From Siphonodentalium dalli (Eukaryota; Mollusca; Scaphopoda; Gadilida; Siphonodentaliidae): 64,000 bases of DNA. The stretch is taken from the NCBI GenBank assembly GCA_032622095.1, contig CP136068.1, positions 47,672,443 through 47,736,442 of the forward strand, given 5' to 3'. Positions 36,990 to 47,878 of this stretch are shown here, in pieces (the first letter of the stretch is position 1; every line of letters begins with the position of its first letter). Both the position numbers and the translations under genes were made by a program. Under the pieces are notes generated by a model. That model had not been told where the DNA came from, ran no database searches, and saw nothing but the letters and a program-made list of their open reading frames with translations.

Positions 36990-38521
36990 ATGAAGTGTCC
37001 CTTTTATTATTGTTACGATGTGAAGTTGGCTAGTTCATACCCGTAGTATCAGTTTCACTGGCCAGTGTCACTTAGAAACAATATTACGGATCATTGTCAC
37101 ATACAAAGGTCTTCAAAGGGAAGTCTATAATATGAGTAATATTTTCGCGGGCTTTTAAAGTTGTATATATATATATATATAATAGGTGTGGCTTCACATT
37201 AGCAAAGATGTCCCAAGGAACATGCACACCATGAAAGGAGGAAATATTAATAATCAAGGATGTATTCTAAATACAGGGGGAGGGGGTAATTTAATTTGTT
37301 ACAGTCAATGGAGCGATTAGGAATGAATAAATTATGGAAAACAAGATGTGAAGAGGCCTATATGACATCTGTAGAGCGTGCTACCTATATGATATCTGTA
37401 GAGCGTGCTAACGGATTTAGTCATAGAAAGAGTAATATCCAAGATGGATGCCTCGTTCAAATTCTATAGAGCCCATCTGGAGGTGCTACTAAACAAGGAA
37501 TTTTTTCAAAAACTTGGAGATGAAAGTGGATATTCGAAGATTATGAGGGATTAGAAGTTGTAAGAAAAAGAAGAGCGAATAAAAACAGGAAGTGGTAGAT
37601 AAAAAAGAGGGATAAAAAAAAGATAACAAAGAAAAAATTATAAATAAATAGAGGATATCCACCCTTTTTCAGTGGATATGGGTTATATCTCATGAGTGAT
37701 GACAAAACATTGAATTTCCACGATATGATCAAATAATAAGCATGTGATACAACGTTTAGCCGATGGGTGTGGAGTCAGCCGGTAGGTTTCGCGAGGGATT
37801 GCGTCAGATTCCAATGACTCAGGCGTTGCGCCGGAAGTAGGGATTGCGCCAGATTCGAATGACTCAGGCATTGCGCCAGAAGTAGGGATTGCGTCAGATT
37901 CGAATGACAGGCATTGCAGGAGGCGGTGTTTCTTATGGGCTGGATCTTATTCTAGGGTTTAGGAGACGTGTGTAGACCACTCAATATCCCCTCAGGTGTA
38001 GTGTGGAACCCTTAGAAGTGGCAGTGGGTTAGATATATTAAAAGACAGTTAATTTTAATTTAATTTTAAAGTATTTTTGAATTTTAGAAAAAGTTGAAGT
38101 TTTTTAAGTTTTTCATATATTTATGAATTTTTTTCTGTTTTTCATTTTTGTTTCTTTTTGAAAAGTTTTTTAAGTTTTTTGAAATTTTTGAGTATTTTGA
38201 AGTTTTTAAACTTTTTTGAAATTTTTTGCGATTTTTGAAGTTTTTGAAGTTTTTGAAGTTTTTGAAGTTTTTGACGTTTTTGAAGTTTTTGAAATTTTTG
38301 AAGTTTTTGAATTTTTGAATTTTTTGTAAGTTTTCAATGCGAGTGTCACTTTAACATTATCCCATTGGATATAACCAACGGGTCATGTCCGGACATGCAC
38401 AACCGGCATACAAATAGACCATGATGCAATGCGTGGGCGGAGAATATAGGTCAAACACCGTGTACTGCAGAGAATAGAGTTATCGTTCCTGAAATGACCC
38501 CAAACAGGCGGGGTATCATCA

Positions 38522-38527
38522 AATAGC
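38522..38527. repeat. Right 6-bp putative target-site duplication (AATAGC)
   Basis: AATAGC follows the last base of the right arm. Removing the palindrome and one copy gives a continuous sequence that aligns with the upstream 155-bp duplicate at 24406-24560. Confidence 0.7.
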
Positions 38528-38666
38528 ATCGACTAAAACTTATATGACCCACTATTTCTCCAGACGAAGTGACAGTACGCCTCCTTGACGAATGTTCATG
38601 TGAGTAAAATGCCCATTCCAAAGTTTTTCGACTTGAATATCCATATAGGCAATGTTTATTTTCCAG

Positions 38667-38817
38667 ATCCGCCGGTGATAAATATCGTCAACGCATACGG
38701 GGGTGTATCTCAGATCGGGGATGTTATCGAGATGACATGCATGGCCGCATCCGGAGTAGCGATGACGGAAGATACCCAGTGGTTCCGAAATAACGTTCCC
38801 GTGGCTGATATCACACA
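38667..38817 (+). CDS. RTK exon F: N-terminal part of an Ig domain
   Basis: The acceptor is TTATTTTCCAG. The phase-1 entry reads DPPVINIVNAYGGVSQIGD, then IEMTCMAAS with the first Ig cysteine, then DTQWFRNN with the core Trp. The frame meets a stop at about 38825, so the exon must end before it. The donor ACACA|GTTAGC (phase 2) is the one that joins exon G in frame, but it is weak. Unlike exons B and D, the intron lies past the Trp, so this Ig belongs to a second split type. A possible 36-nt phase 1-1 mini-exon lies at 38562-38597. Confidence 0.8.
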
Positions 38818-41246
38818 GTTAGCATAATAGTTTTTATACATGAAATGGCGCTTGTGCACACGTCCTCTTGAAAATGGTGGCATTTTTAGTCGTGACCTTT
38901 TTAGAAACGAAAATAAGATTATAGGGACAACCATTTAATTAAACTTTGCTTCCAAGTTGCATATATTGCTAAAACGCTAGCGAGCACATTATCGTAACCC
39001 GTTTATATATAACCGTGGGTATATGCGAGAAATACACAAGGACAACACACTCCACATTTTGGAGCGAACAAATATGCCAAATGCAAAAACTTTAAAAAGT
39101 CGCGAGGGGCATCATTGATTGAGTCTGGGATATTTGGCTCTAGGTAAGGTTTGCGTTGTGGGTGGGGTCTCCATGTTGGAGTTTCCAACTGCTTCCCCAC
39201 CCCTTGAACCACACCAATCTCACAAGTTTGCGTAACCCATTTTGCACCCCCTCTGGGGCTTTGATTTTCCCCAACTGTTCCCCTCAGACCACTATATGGT
39301 AGCGCTATTTTGAATGAGTCATTAGTATTTTGGCAACTAGCCATGCAGGGGGGTGGAATGGATGGTTCGGCCCAGTATGATAATTTGTTTTACAAACATT
39401 AACATTAGAAAATACTAACATCTAGTGGTCTAATGCCTGGCACATTCACACCCCGATTTGTTTTTCTTAACTTAATTAGAAGTTTTTGACTGGCCACTGA
39501 GAAGGGATCAGGACACGGGTTGGTGATTTTCAAACTGACACCACCCTAAGGTTGGATAATTGCCAACTGATGACCATTTCAGTCCAAAATTTTGCAAATG
39601 AAAGGAAAGAATTTTAACCTATTTTGGGTGTGAATTTCCGACTAATGTTGCATCATGTGAGACACCCGCATAACCACCCATGTCGTCGCCACGTCCCTGC
39701 TTGGCATTCGGTCTTGCATTCACCGAAGACGAGAAGTAATCGATATTAGATTTTGCTGGAAAACAGGGGTGGCACACGGGGAGGGCAGGGGGCTACAGCC
39801 CCTGTCGATGAGAGTTATCACCCCTCCGTCTGGGAGGTATGCAATGGTCAGCCGAGTAGCTATAACCCTCCCCTGTCAATTAATATTGTAGCCCCTGCGT
39901 CTGTGATATACTGGAGCCACCCCTGTTGGAAATTTTAAAGAGCACATGCAGAGTAGAAATGAGGGGGGAATAACAAGGAAAGCCTGTGCTCACGTAACCT
40001 CAAAACTTCATGAAAGACATCACAATTAGCCCAAATTGGATGCAGTCCCATGTGTTATATATGTATGGTTTCGTCCTGTTGGCCTCACTGTATCATATAT
40101 ATTCGGTCTCCAAAAAACCATTAAGCCCACTCGATTTGCGGTTTCATTGGGCTCCTGTTTCGCAAAATCCAGTATAAAAAGTGCGTCTATGTCAGACAAA
40201 GTTCAAATATAAAATCTGACCAGACATAGAAACAGCTAATCCCATTACCAATCTAACAACACAATTCGAACATCTTTACCATTCAAAACAATAACACCCG
40301 GCACCAGCTTATGGTTATCAACAGACACACTCACCATGGTCAACTACACGGTCAAAAGCACTATGCTTTTTACGGTTATATCTCGTTATATATAAACGGG
40401 CTTTGAGCATCTGGCCGCTAGTCTTATTTTATTACATGCTAGGATAATTAGTAACTTCTAAGTCTAAAATGAGCGTATTGCTATTACAAATTATTTGATC
40501 ATATCAACATTCAAGTTGTATTTCCAAGTGATCAATCCACATACTAAATATGAAAGCATCTATCGTAGGTTTCGGTATAATCCGGAACACAAACCAATTT
40601 TAAGTCGAAACGGGTCAGAAATGTCAACTAGTTTTCAAGTTATCGCCCTGACAGCAAATGTTTCGGACGAATGGAATATCTGTGGCGGGACGTGTTAACA
40701 ACCAGACGGACGGACAGACACCGATAATTAATACCAGTCTTTGTGTGGGTATAGCAATATTTGAATTATCGTAAAATTTTATCCTAAATGTGGACTTAAT
40801 ACTAAAAAATGAAGCTAAAATAGCGTGAAATGTTAAAATGGTAAATAATGTAATATATCAACATGCATGTATATGTATGTTTGTTACACAATGAACCTAC
40901 AAATTCATTTTGGTTCATATTGGACTTATTTGATTCTTGAATGAGCTCATAGTGGACCTATACATGTTATTCCGTTTGTGGCGCGGGCCACAGTGAAAAC
41001 ACATTATAGAGAGCGCTCATCTGATTTAGGTTCATATAGACCGTTATTCCGATTCAAATAATGCCGATATTGGCTTATTTGTGTTTTGGAAATAAGTTTA
41101 ATATTGAATATGTCCGACAGCGAGATGTAAACCGTCGACAATTACGCGGTGCAAATATAAATTACAAGTGCATGGATACCCGCTGCGAAAACCATCGTGT
41201 CACGTTTCTGACCATTTATAAACCGCAACATTGTGTTTCGTTCCAG
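38818..41246. other. Intron F-G
   Basis: 2.4 kb. It contains a 186-bp TIR element at 39751-39936 and a GC-richer open - strand segment at 39003-39344 with no recognised protein. The segment 40979-41033 shares CGCGGGCCACAGTGAAAACAC with the repeat family near 51960 and 54350, in inverted orientation. Confidence 0.5.
39751..39936. mobile_element. Short TIR element (MITE-like)
   Basis: Inverted ends ACAGGGGTGGC (39762-39772) and GCCACCCCTGT (39916-39926), with looser pairing outward (TTTTGCTGGAAA / GGAAATTTT). The interior is C-rich (CTACAGCCCCTGTC), unlike the surrounding intron. Confidence 0.6.
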
Positions 41247-41416
41247 CACTGGGTTGTATCAAGATAAACTTGAAGGAAAGACACTACTGAATCCTCCTGT
41301 TTACTATCATAATCGCACGATACACGTGACAGTTAACAGTGTAGATGACGGCGGAGAATATAACTGCTCAGCACGGAATAGCTACGGTCAAAGTCACGCA
41401 GTTGTTGAAATTACAG
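41247..41416 (+). CDS. RTK exon G: C-terminal part of an Ig domain
   Basis: The acceptor is TTTCGTTCCAG and the donor TTACAG|GTAAGA. The exon is 170 nt, phase 2 in and phase 1 out. It carries an E-strand (TIHVTVNSVDDGGEYNC) with the second Ig cysteine, then SARNSYGQSHAVVEITG. There is no Trp because that residue is in exon F. Two potential N-glycosylation sites (NRT, NCS) are visible. This is the membrane-proximal Ig domain, and the next coding exon found is the EGF module 8.1 kb away. Confidence 0.88.
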
Positions 41417-44159
41417 GTAAGAAATAGTTATGTAATGATAAAATTGAACGCGCTGTATGCGGTTTCCGATACAATGAACAGACATAACTTGGCCTTATAA
41501 TTTAATTCCTCACGAAACAACTCATTTGTAGTCTATACTTGATAGTGTATTAATATAGAGCATTTAATTAATTTTGCGAGAAAACAATTAAAACAGATGG
41601 AACATTGCAATGACTTTCAGCATATATACTGTTGATAGATCCGTATTTCGTGTACATGCATGTAGCCACCTATATTGTCCAGCTACCAAATGATGTAGAC
41701 ATGTTAGGTTCAAATGAATCGATCACAGCAGTGCCACCCGGTCAACCGCGTACTGTGTGGTGTCTGTTCATATATTATCTGACAGTCCAAGCTTGCGGAG
41801 GACAAATATTTCCAAAGTATACTTTCAGAATTGACGTATCATAGGTTTGAAGTAGGGGTGGGAGTATTCCAGGTATATCAGCAGGGGTGAAAGGCTGGAA
41901 GCTGAAAATGTTATATGGTATGCAATCCATTTTTATCAATATATGTTGTCAATTTGATACAGAAAATGATAAACGATATGTACTGCAACTGGATGCATAT
42001 AGCAGATTCTATTAGATTGACGATCCAGTTTTGAACACTCCTGATATTTACGTGCGCTCGCGCAACAGTATGGCGATCAGACAGATTCGTAGCTTGGTAG
42101 CTTGGTGTCACACTCCATGACGTCACCAAAAACGACGTAAAATCTCGTGGCGTTCTGACATTTTTACTGTGCCGCGTTTTTGCTATGTTTATTTTATGTG
42201 TTGTTTTCGATTATTTGTTTGTCGCCGATATCGCCATTTGTCAGGATTCCCTGTTTCTATATTTAAAACTGGCATGCTCGTAGTGAGCCTCGATTACGAT
42301 TTTTTCTCCCAGGTCAAAATACGTCAGAGTTATGACAAAAATAGATCGACCTACATTTTCTCCATCAGAGCTCTACATCAAAGAGTCTATAGACTCCTTC
42401 GGGACCTACATAGACTCCTTCATTTGGGTATTTTTACTTATAATTGGGAAGTTTTATAATTTTTGGTTCGTGCGAAGACCTCTTATTATCGTGCGGGAAA
42501 AGAGAGACATTCAAAACGCGATTTCGTAATTCGACGCAATAGGCTGAATAGCCTAACATTCAGCCGAGTTCCGGGTCAAATACGACGAATGACGTAACAC
42601 AAAACAAAACGCATTTATTGACACAAACACCGTTTGAAGAGTTTATTAATACATAAAATGATCATTATTGATTAATTATTGATTATTTATTGATATTTAT
42701 TGTTGCATATTGGCTGCTATCAATATTTACACAAATTGTATTAATTATTTCTTATAATTGCCCCTTTGGTCAACTTTGACTATCGGAAAATGAAAATGAA
42801 AATATGCCGCTGAAAAAAATGTAATCGATATTAAAGTCTCATCATTTCGGCAACATGGAATTGGTTTTAATTACTTAAATGATTAATATAGTAATTTGCC
42901 TTTTATCTGTGATGAAATGAGAAATGAGAAATGGTAATTGTCTTTTTTTGCTAACATTAAATTAAATTAAATAAATTAAGTAAAATACAGTGAAATTATT
43001 TTTTAAATTATTGTTTATAACATTTTTGCGCACGTTGGCATCTCTCTGAGTGCATTCTAGTTAATTATGTGCAGTCGATCGCACTCGCACTCGCTGAATT
43101 CATCTAGTGTGTCGATGTAGTGCTTTTTATAATGCTTTGATTTGTTATGGAAAATGTTATGAGTTATGAGTCTGAGCAAACAATTTTAATTGAAGATGGA
43201 CATATACATAACCGTGTTCGACTGCCCATGCCAACCAGAAGCTATTTGCCTTCACCGGAAATTGTCCTTGGCATGTGTGTGAATCTTAGGAGAAAAACGT
43301 CAAATTATGCATAGGTTAAAAAAATTTATGTTGATAATTGTGTAAGTATCAAAGAATCGCTGTAGATGCTTGTGAGAGTACCGATCGTCGCGGTTGAAAG
43401 TAATGATGATAAGGTTATTTTCAAATGTCCAAATCGTTTTCCTTATCGAATGGGTGTTGTTTTTTCTCCGCTTCAACATAAAAACAACAACAACAACCAC
43501 AGCAACAACAGCCACTACAATACCAACAACCGCACCACCAATATATAAATCGATATATAATGGCAGCGGCTCCACAAATTTGTCTGACGACTCCGACATA
43601 TTAGTTTGAACCAGAAATATGTACAACATATACAGCAGGTGACATGATAGTTTAAGCACACATGCATACGTTGCATTGCCATGCAGCGGTACAGCTAATG
43701 CAAATTAACAGCGGTAATATGCACCACTGTCCCCATATATTGTAGATATTGTATTTTAAAAAAAATCATTTCACTATTTATTTTTGATGTGAGTACGTGC
43801 GAATATAATCCCATAGCGTTCGCTCTGATTTCACATACGCTGGTATCCGTTGTTTCTTGTTGTAAGATCCAAAGCTCGTTTCACATAATTAATGTAATCA
43901 CTTTTATAATGTTTAATGATGTGGTCGACTGATATATGTAAGGCGTTAAAGAACACTGCCCACATCCAAGCGGTTTCTGCAAATGGCCGGCCATGTCATG
44001 TCTGGTAAATAATTGAACAATAATGTTAACTGACATAACATCGAATCTCGAAACTGAACTTTCATCAAATGCCATAAATAATTTCGTTGTACGACCTGTC
44101 ATATTCCAGGGTTATACTCTGTCGGTTGTGTCTCACCGCATTTCATGGTAAACTATTGT

Positions 44160-44430
44160 TTACATAAACTGCAAGTATTTGTACATGTACTTATCACCGA
44201 TGTATTGACACTTTCCTCAGTGGACCTATTTTAACAGGTAGTCTTTGTGAGATACAGCTGTCCACTATGTTTTGGGGCATACATTCGATAATCTTGTATG
44301 GCCATTATGATCGTTTCGGCAACAGTTTTCGTTAGTGAGTATACGAGCGATCGAAACTGTTATATCCGATTTCGTTGTAGTCATCACTGAACATAACGAT
44401 ATTCTTCCCACAAGGCAATCTATATATATA
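44160..44430. repeat. Diverged intronic duplicate, copy 1
   Basis: Aligns with 48985-49225 through AAACTGCA(A/G)GTA, TTTCGTTGTA and CACTGA(A/G)CATAACGATATTC, ending CCCACAAGG. Moderate identity with gaps. Confidence 0.65.
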
Positions 44431-44431
44431 T

Positions 44432-45224
44432 AACTAGAAGGTGAACCGACTTCGTCCGGGCTTTGACCTTGAATTGACCATTTTGAAGGTCAAGGTCAGG
44501 TGGGGTCAAACACCAACACCCCAAAAATGGTGGAAATCGGCCCAGCGGATACCGGGAAATTGGCCCAGCGGATACCGAGATATCCTTTGCATCAAATTTC
44601 GTCCGTAAAAATCCGCCAGTTTAACCCGATTTGATTTCCACTCAAGTATGTAAACCCGCCTCATATACACACGCTCATTAATTATCAAGTTTCAACGTAA
44701 AGATAAATTACCATCGGTGCCCGAGATATCGCCAAGACGTCTGAAACAGTCAAATGCATCGGCCGGTTAAGCGTTAACGTGATCTAACGTTATGACCTCT
44801 AACGATGTCATAGAAGTTACGCATTGTTTTTATCCTGATGGAAGATAGTACAACTTCTTCTTGATAATTGAGACAGATAACTAAAACGGATACATACGCA
44901 TTATATATCGTTGGAAAGAGGAAACACGAAAGATTCTCACAGTGTCATTATTATGACTGGAATTTTATTATTCGCGCTGCTTCGAATCGATTTGTAAGCA
45001 CCGAACTCAAATGAAAGTCCAGTAACACGGCGTAAAAACAGATTTGACCTCGGCACGTGAAAAGTTGACCTCGGATCTGAAAATCAATAGGCCCATGTTC
45101 GTTCCCGGGTCGAATTACGTGTCCGTACCAAGTTTGGTCGAAATCGGTCCAGCCGTGTTCGAGTCCATCGCGAACACACACACACACACACACAGATCTT
45201 CCAAAATATATAATAGATAAATGC
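44432..45224. mobile_element. RTE/SINE-like nonautonomous element
   Basis: Starts CTAGAAGGTGAACCGACTTC with a GGTCAAGGTCAGGTGGGGTC segment. It ends GTACCAAGTTTGGTCGAAAT followed by CGGTCCAGCCGTGTTCGAG, then a (CA)n run (45173-45196) and AAATATATAATAGATAAA. The 3' block is the sequence type seen at RTE-clade and related SINE tails in many animals. No coding capacity. Confidence 0.65.
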
Positions 45225-45551
45225 TCCCAAATGGAGTCTGTTTCAGTTAGTAAATATAGTAATAAAGTAACATGTTGATTTTGTTGCGTTCCAAATGTGC
45301 ATGCATATATATATGTGGGGTAGGGTGGGGTACAAAATAACGTTTTAGTTCAAAAAGTGTTGCCACGCGCCTCAAGTGAAAGAGAAGTATGACCAATCCA
45401 TTGCTAATATATAAATGATCATGTGCTCATAAACGCGGAGACCAGAAAGTAACAAAGAACATTTACATACCCGTCATGTTGACGGGCAATCCCCTAGTCA
45501 TATTATATTACCCAATGAACATTCATAGTGAGCCAGTGCCTCCATAAATCT

Positions 45552-45555
<4 letters not shown>

Positions 45556-45602
<47 letters not shown>
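45556..45602. repeat. (AT)n microsatellite
   Basis: About 23 uninterrupted AT units. Confidence 0.97.
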
Positions 45603-45604
<2 letters not shown>

Positions 45605-45687
45605 TGTATATAAAGTGGTGTATGTATACCAAATTATCCGCCGTTGACTAGTGGTAACGTTCGTTCCACGTGATGCCCGACACTGCT

Positions 45688-45755
45688 TTGTATATAAAGT
45701 GGTATATGTATACCCAACCACCGGTTGGGTATACATACACCACTTTATATACAAA
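45688..45755. repeat. 68-bp near-perfect palindrome
   Basis: TTTGTATATAAAGTGG and its complement CCACTTTATATACAAA bracket GTATACCCAACC / GGTTGGGTATAC with almost no loop. One arm is repeated directly at 45603-45632, beside the AT run. Confidence 0.9.
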
Positions 45756-46240
45756 TATACAAATCTGACAATTCCAAAATCACAATGTTGACACGCGAAA
45801 CAACAGCGCACGTGCAATTGACAAATCTAGTCCGCGGTCATGGACATAGGAACAGTGTTCCTTGCTGGTGACGGACAAGCAATTTATACCAAATAGCTTG
45901 CAATGAGGCACCCATGTGCAAATATTCCAATTATTTATGTGAATATTTCCACAGTAATAACAGGCAGTATATATATACTGTCCGTAGCTGCGGTTCTCTG
46001 TTGGTTTGTTATATACTGCTCGTAAAGTTTTTGACTCCTGAACCGTCGTTATGGTTGGGTATGAAAATAAGGGTGGGGTAAATCTGAAGTTATATATAGG
46101 GGTATATAACCTATACATAGCTTTTTGCAAATTTGTGTGCAGATAATGGGAAATATGACTGCCCGTTTCAGGATTATACCTGGATTGAGATTAGGGCGAC
46201 AATATGCGGAAGTGTTGATACGCATGCGTAATTTATGACA

Positions 46241-46288
46241 GTTATTTAGTAAATATGACCTCCGAAATTTAAATATTTACTAAATAAC
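46241..46288. repeat. 16-bp inverted repeat
   Basis: GTTATTTAGTAAATAT at 46241 and its exact complement ATATTTACTAAATAAC at 46273. Looser pairing extends outward (TAATTTATGAC / GTCATAATGTA). Confidence 0.85.
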
Positions 46289-47105
46289 GGGAAGTCATAA
46301 TGTACGTTATTTCTTTCGGTTGTCGCCTTAATTACCGATTTAGTTATAAATATATATGTTTAGAATAACATCTGCACAGTAATATATATGGTCCAAGATT
46401 GATATAAGACATGTCTATAGAAAATAATTCATTTAAATAAAGAGTCTATCGACCTTCCGTGGCCTTGCCACTTTTCAATAGAAGATAATGATGGTGACGT
46501 CATATCGTCAAGGGAAATAACTCAATTTAGAGAAAACGCCATTTCCTGAGTGCATTAAATTTGCACTTGAAATGTTTCATATAAAAGTCTTCTCTTTGAT
46601 TTCTGAGTATTTTGCTGTCTGACTGTAGTTTTTGGAACGGGAAAATCTAAAATTACCCACCCCGCATCCATCCAAGTGTCCACAGCGATATTCTGGTTGT
46701 TTAATTTGCAGCTTATGAATTATCGGTCTTTCTCTCAGTGTATTGCCCGTTTCGCCGATGTAACTTTCTGAACAGGCATGGCAGACGATACAGCAAATTA
46801 AATTTATTGTCCATAGAAATATTCGGATAAATTTTCATCCCATTTTTTAGTGTTATGTTTCACCGTCCTATATCGTTTGACTCCACATTTATCAACTAAA
46901 TTTAGTTTCCCACCAGTTGTGAATCTTGCTTTAGTCAGAATCTTTTTCAATTTTTTGGCTGAGGTTTGCTCGGTAATATATCATGTGATTTCATTACGGC
47001 ATTCATTATTTCACTTTTGTGTAGGATGGGAAATAATTGTTTTGCAACAATGGCCATATTAGGATGATGTGGGTTATGTGTGGAAACTAATGGAGTTGGA
47101 TCGGA

Positions 47106-47594
47106 TTATATTGGTTTTGGTGACTTTTCTGCGCGTAGATTCGCGATGGGAATGGATCTTGCGCGTTGTATGCCATCATGTATCAGTTTTTTGGGATAGC
47201 GTTGTTTTTCTAGAAAACCCTTTAGATCAGAAGGTCTATGGTTACGTTGTTTGTCTGGTTTGACGATTGTGCACACCTGTCTTGTCAGACAATAGGGGAT
47301 GTTACGCTTAGTGTGCGATGGGTGGCACGAACGGAAATCCATATATTGGCGTGTGTCTGTTAGTTTGTAGAATATATCCGTTTGTAATTTATTTTGGTCA
47401 GCCAAAACAAGCACATCCAGAAATGGTAATTGTTCACGGCTCCATTCTGATGTAAGATACATTTTCCATGTAGATATAATATGTTCACTGATGTTGGTCT
47501 GGAATGATTCTTTCACTTTCATATACAGTTGATGTTCGAGATAACCAATTACTAAATTTGCGTAGGTTGAGGCCATCTTTGTACCCATAGGCAT
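47106..47594 (-). pseudogene. Penelope RT C-terminal part
   Basis: 162 open codons from MGTKMASTYANL through LPFLDV, TDTRQYMDF and HPSHTKRNIPY to LEKQRYPKKLIHDGIQRA. These are Penelope-specific RT/thumb motifs rather than LTR- or LINE-type ones. An upstream overlapping open frame (47552-47878) supplies the N-terminus in a different frame. Confidence 0.85.
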
Positions 47595-47878
47595 ATTCTT
47601 CCAAACTCCAGGACATCTGTTTCAAGTTCTCTTGTGTCCTTTCTAGGTGTCGGTGTAAATTTAAAGCCAATTTCAAGAACTTTAATTCCAACTTCTGAAG
47701 TTAAAACTTGTTTAACGTTCACCGATATTACAGCTTGCCTGCTAAACGGACATATTATATACATTGGAAAGAAATGATCAGGCATTTGTAAGCTCAGATC
47801 AAATTCATCAAAAAGTCTAATGAAATACCGATATCTCAACAAGTCTCGTCTCAGATTGACCGTATCGCCAGGCAGCAT
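47552..47878 (-). pseudogene. Penelope N-terminal part
   Basis: 108 open codons. VLEIGFKFTPTPRKDTRELE is the conserved N-terminal motif upstream of the RT. The frame then runs into the MGTKMAS region out of phase, which marks the junction of an internal deletion. Confidence 0.75.

Larger units (their letters stand above)
24581..38521. mobile_element. Giant 13.9-kb palindrome (candidate fold-back element)
   Basis: Two inverted arms of about 6.95 kb meet at a spacer of about 30 bp. Terminal sequence is TGATGATACCCCGCC on each end, flanked by AATAGC. Differences noticed: one extra 9-bp CTTCAAAAA-type unit in the right arm, a C/G change at 27546, a T/G change at 30477, and a few substitutions plus a 2-base poly-A length change within 75 bp of the centre. 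I recognise no transposase, polymerase or integrase. Arms carry several tandem arrays and small mirrored ORFs. It lies wholly within intron E-F. An assembly or long-read fold-back artefact is the main alternative. Confidence 0.85.
31561..38521 (-). repeat. Palindrome right arm
   Basis: Inverted copy of 24581-31530, about 11 bp longer from one extra 9-bp unit in the CTTCAAAAA array (seen as TTTTTGAAG at 38230-38290) and two extra bases in the central poly-A. Ends GGGGTATCATCA. Confidence 0.93.

Noticed and set aside
24581-38521. Interpretation as a Maverick/Polinton, herpesvirus-like or other large virus-derived element
   Set aside because: Six-bp duplications and long inverted ends are suggestive, but no polymerase, integrase, capsid or packaging motif is visible in any frame.
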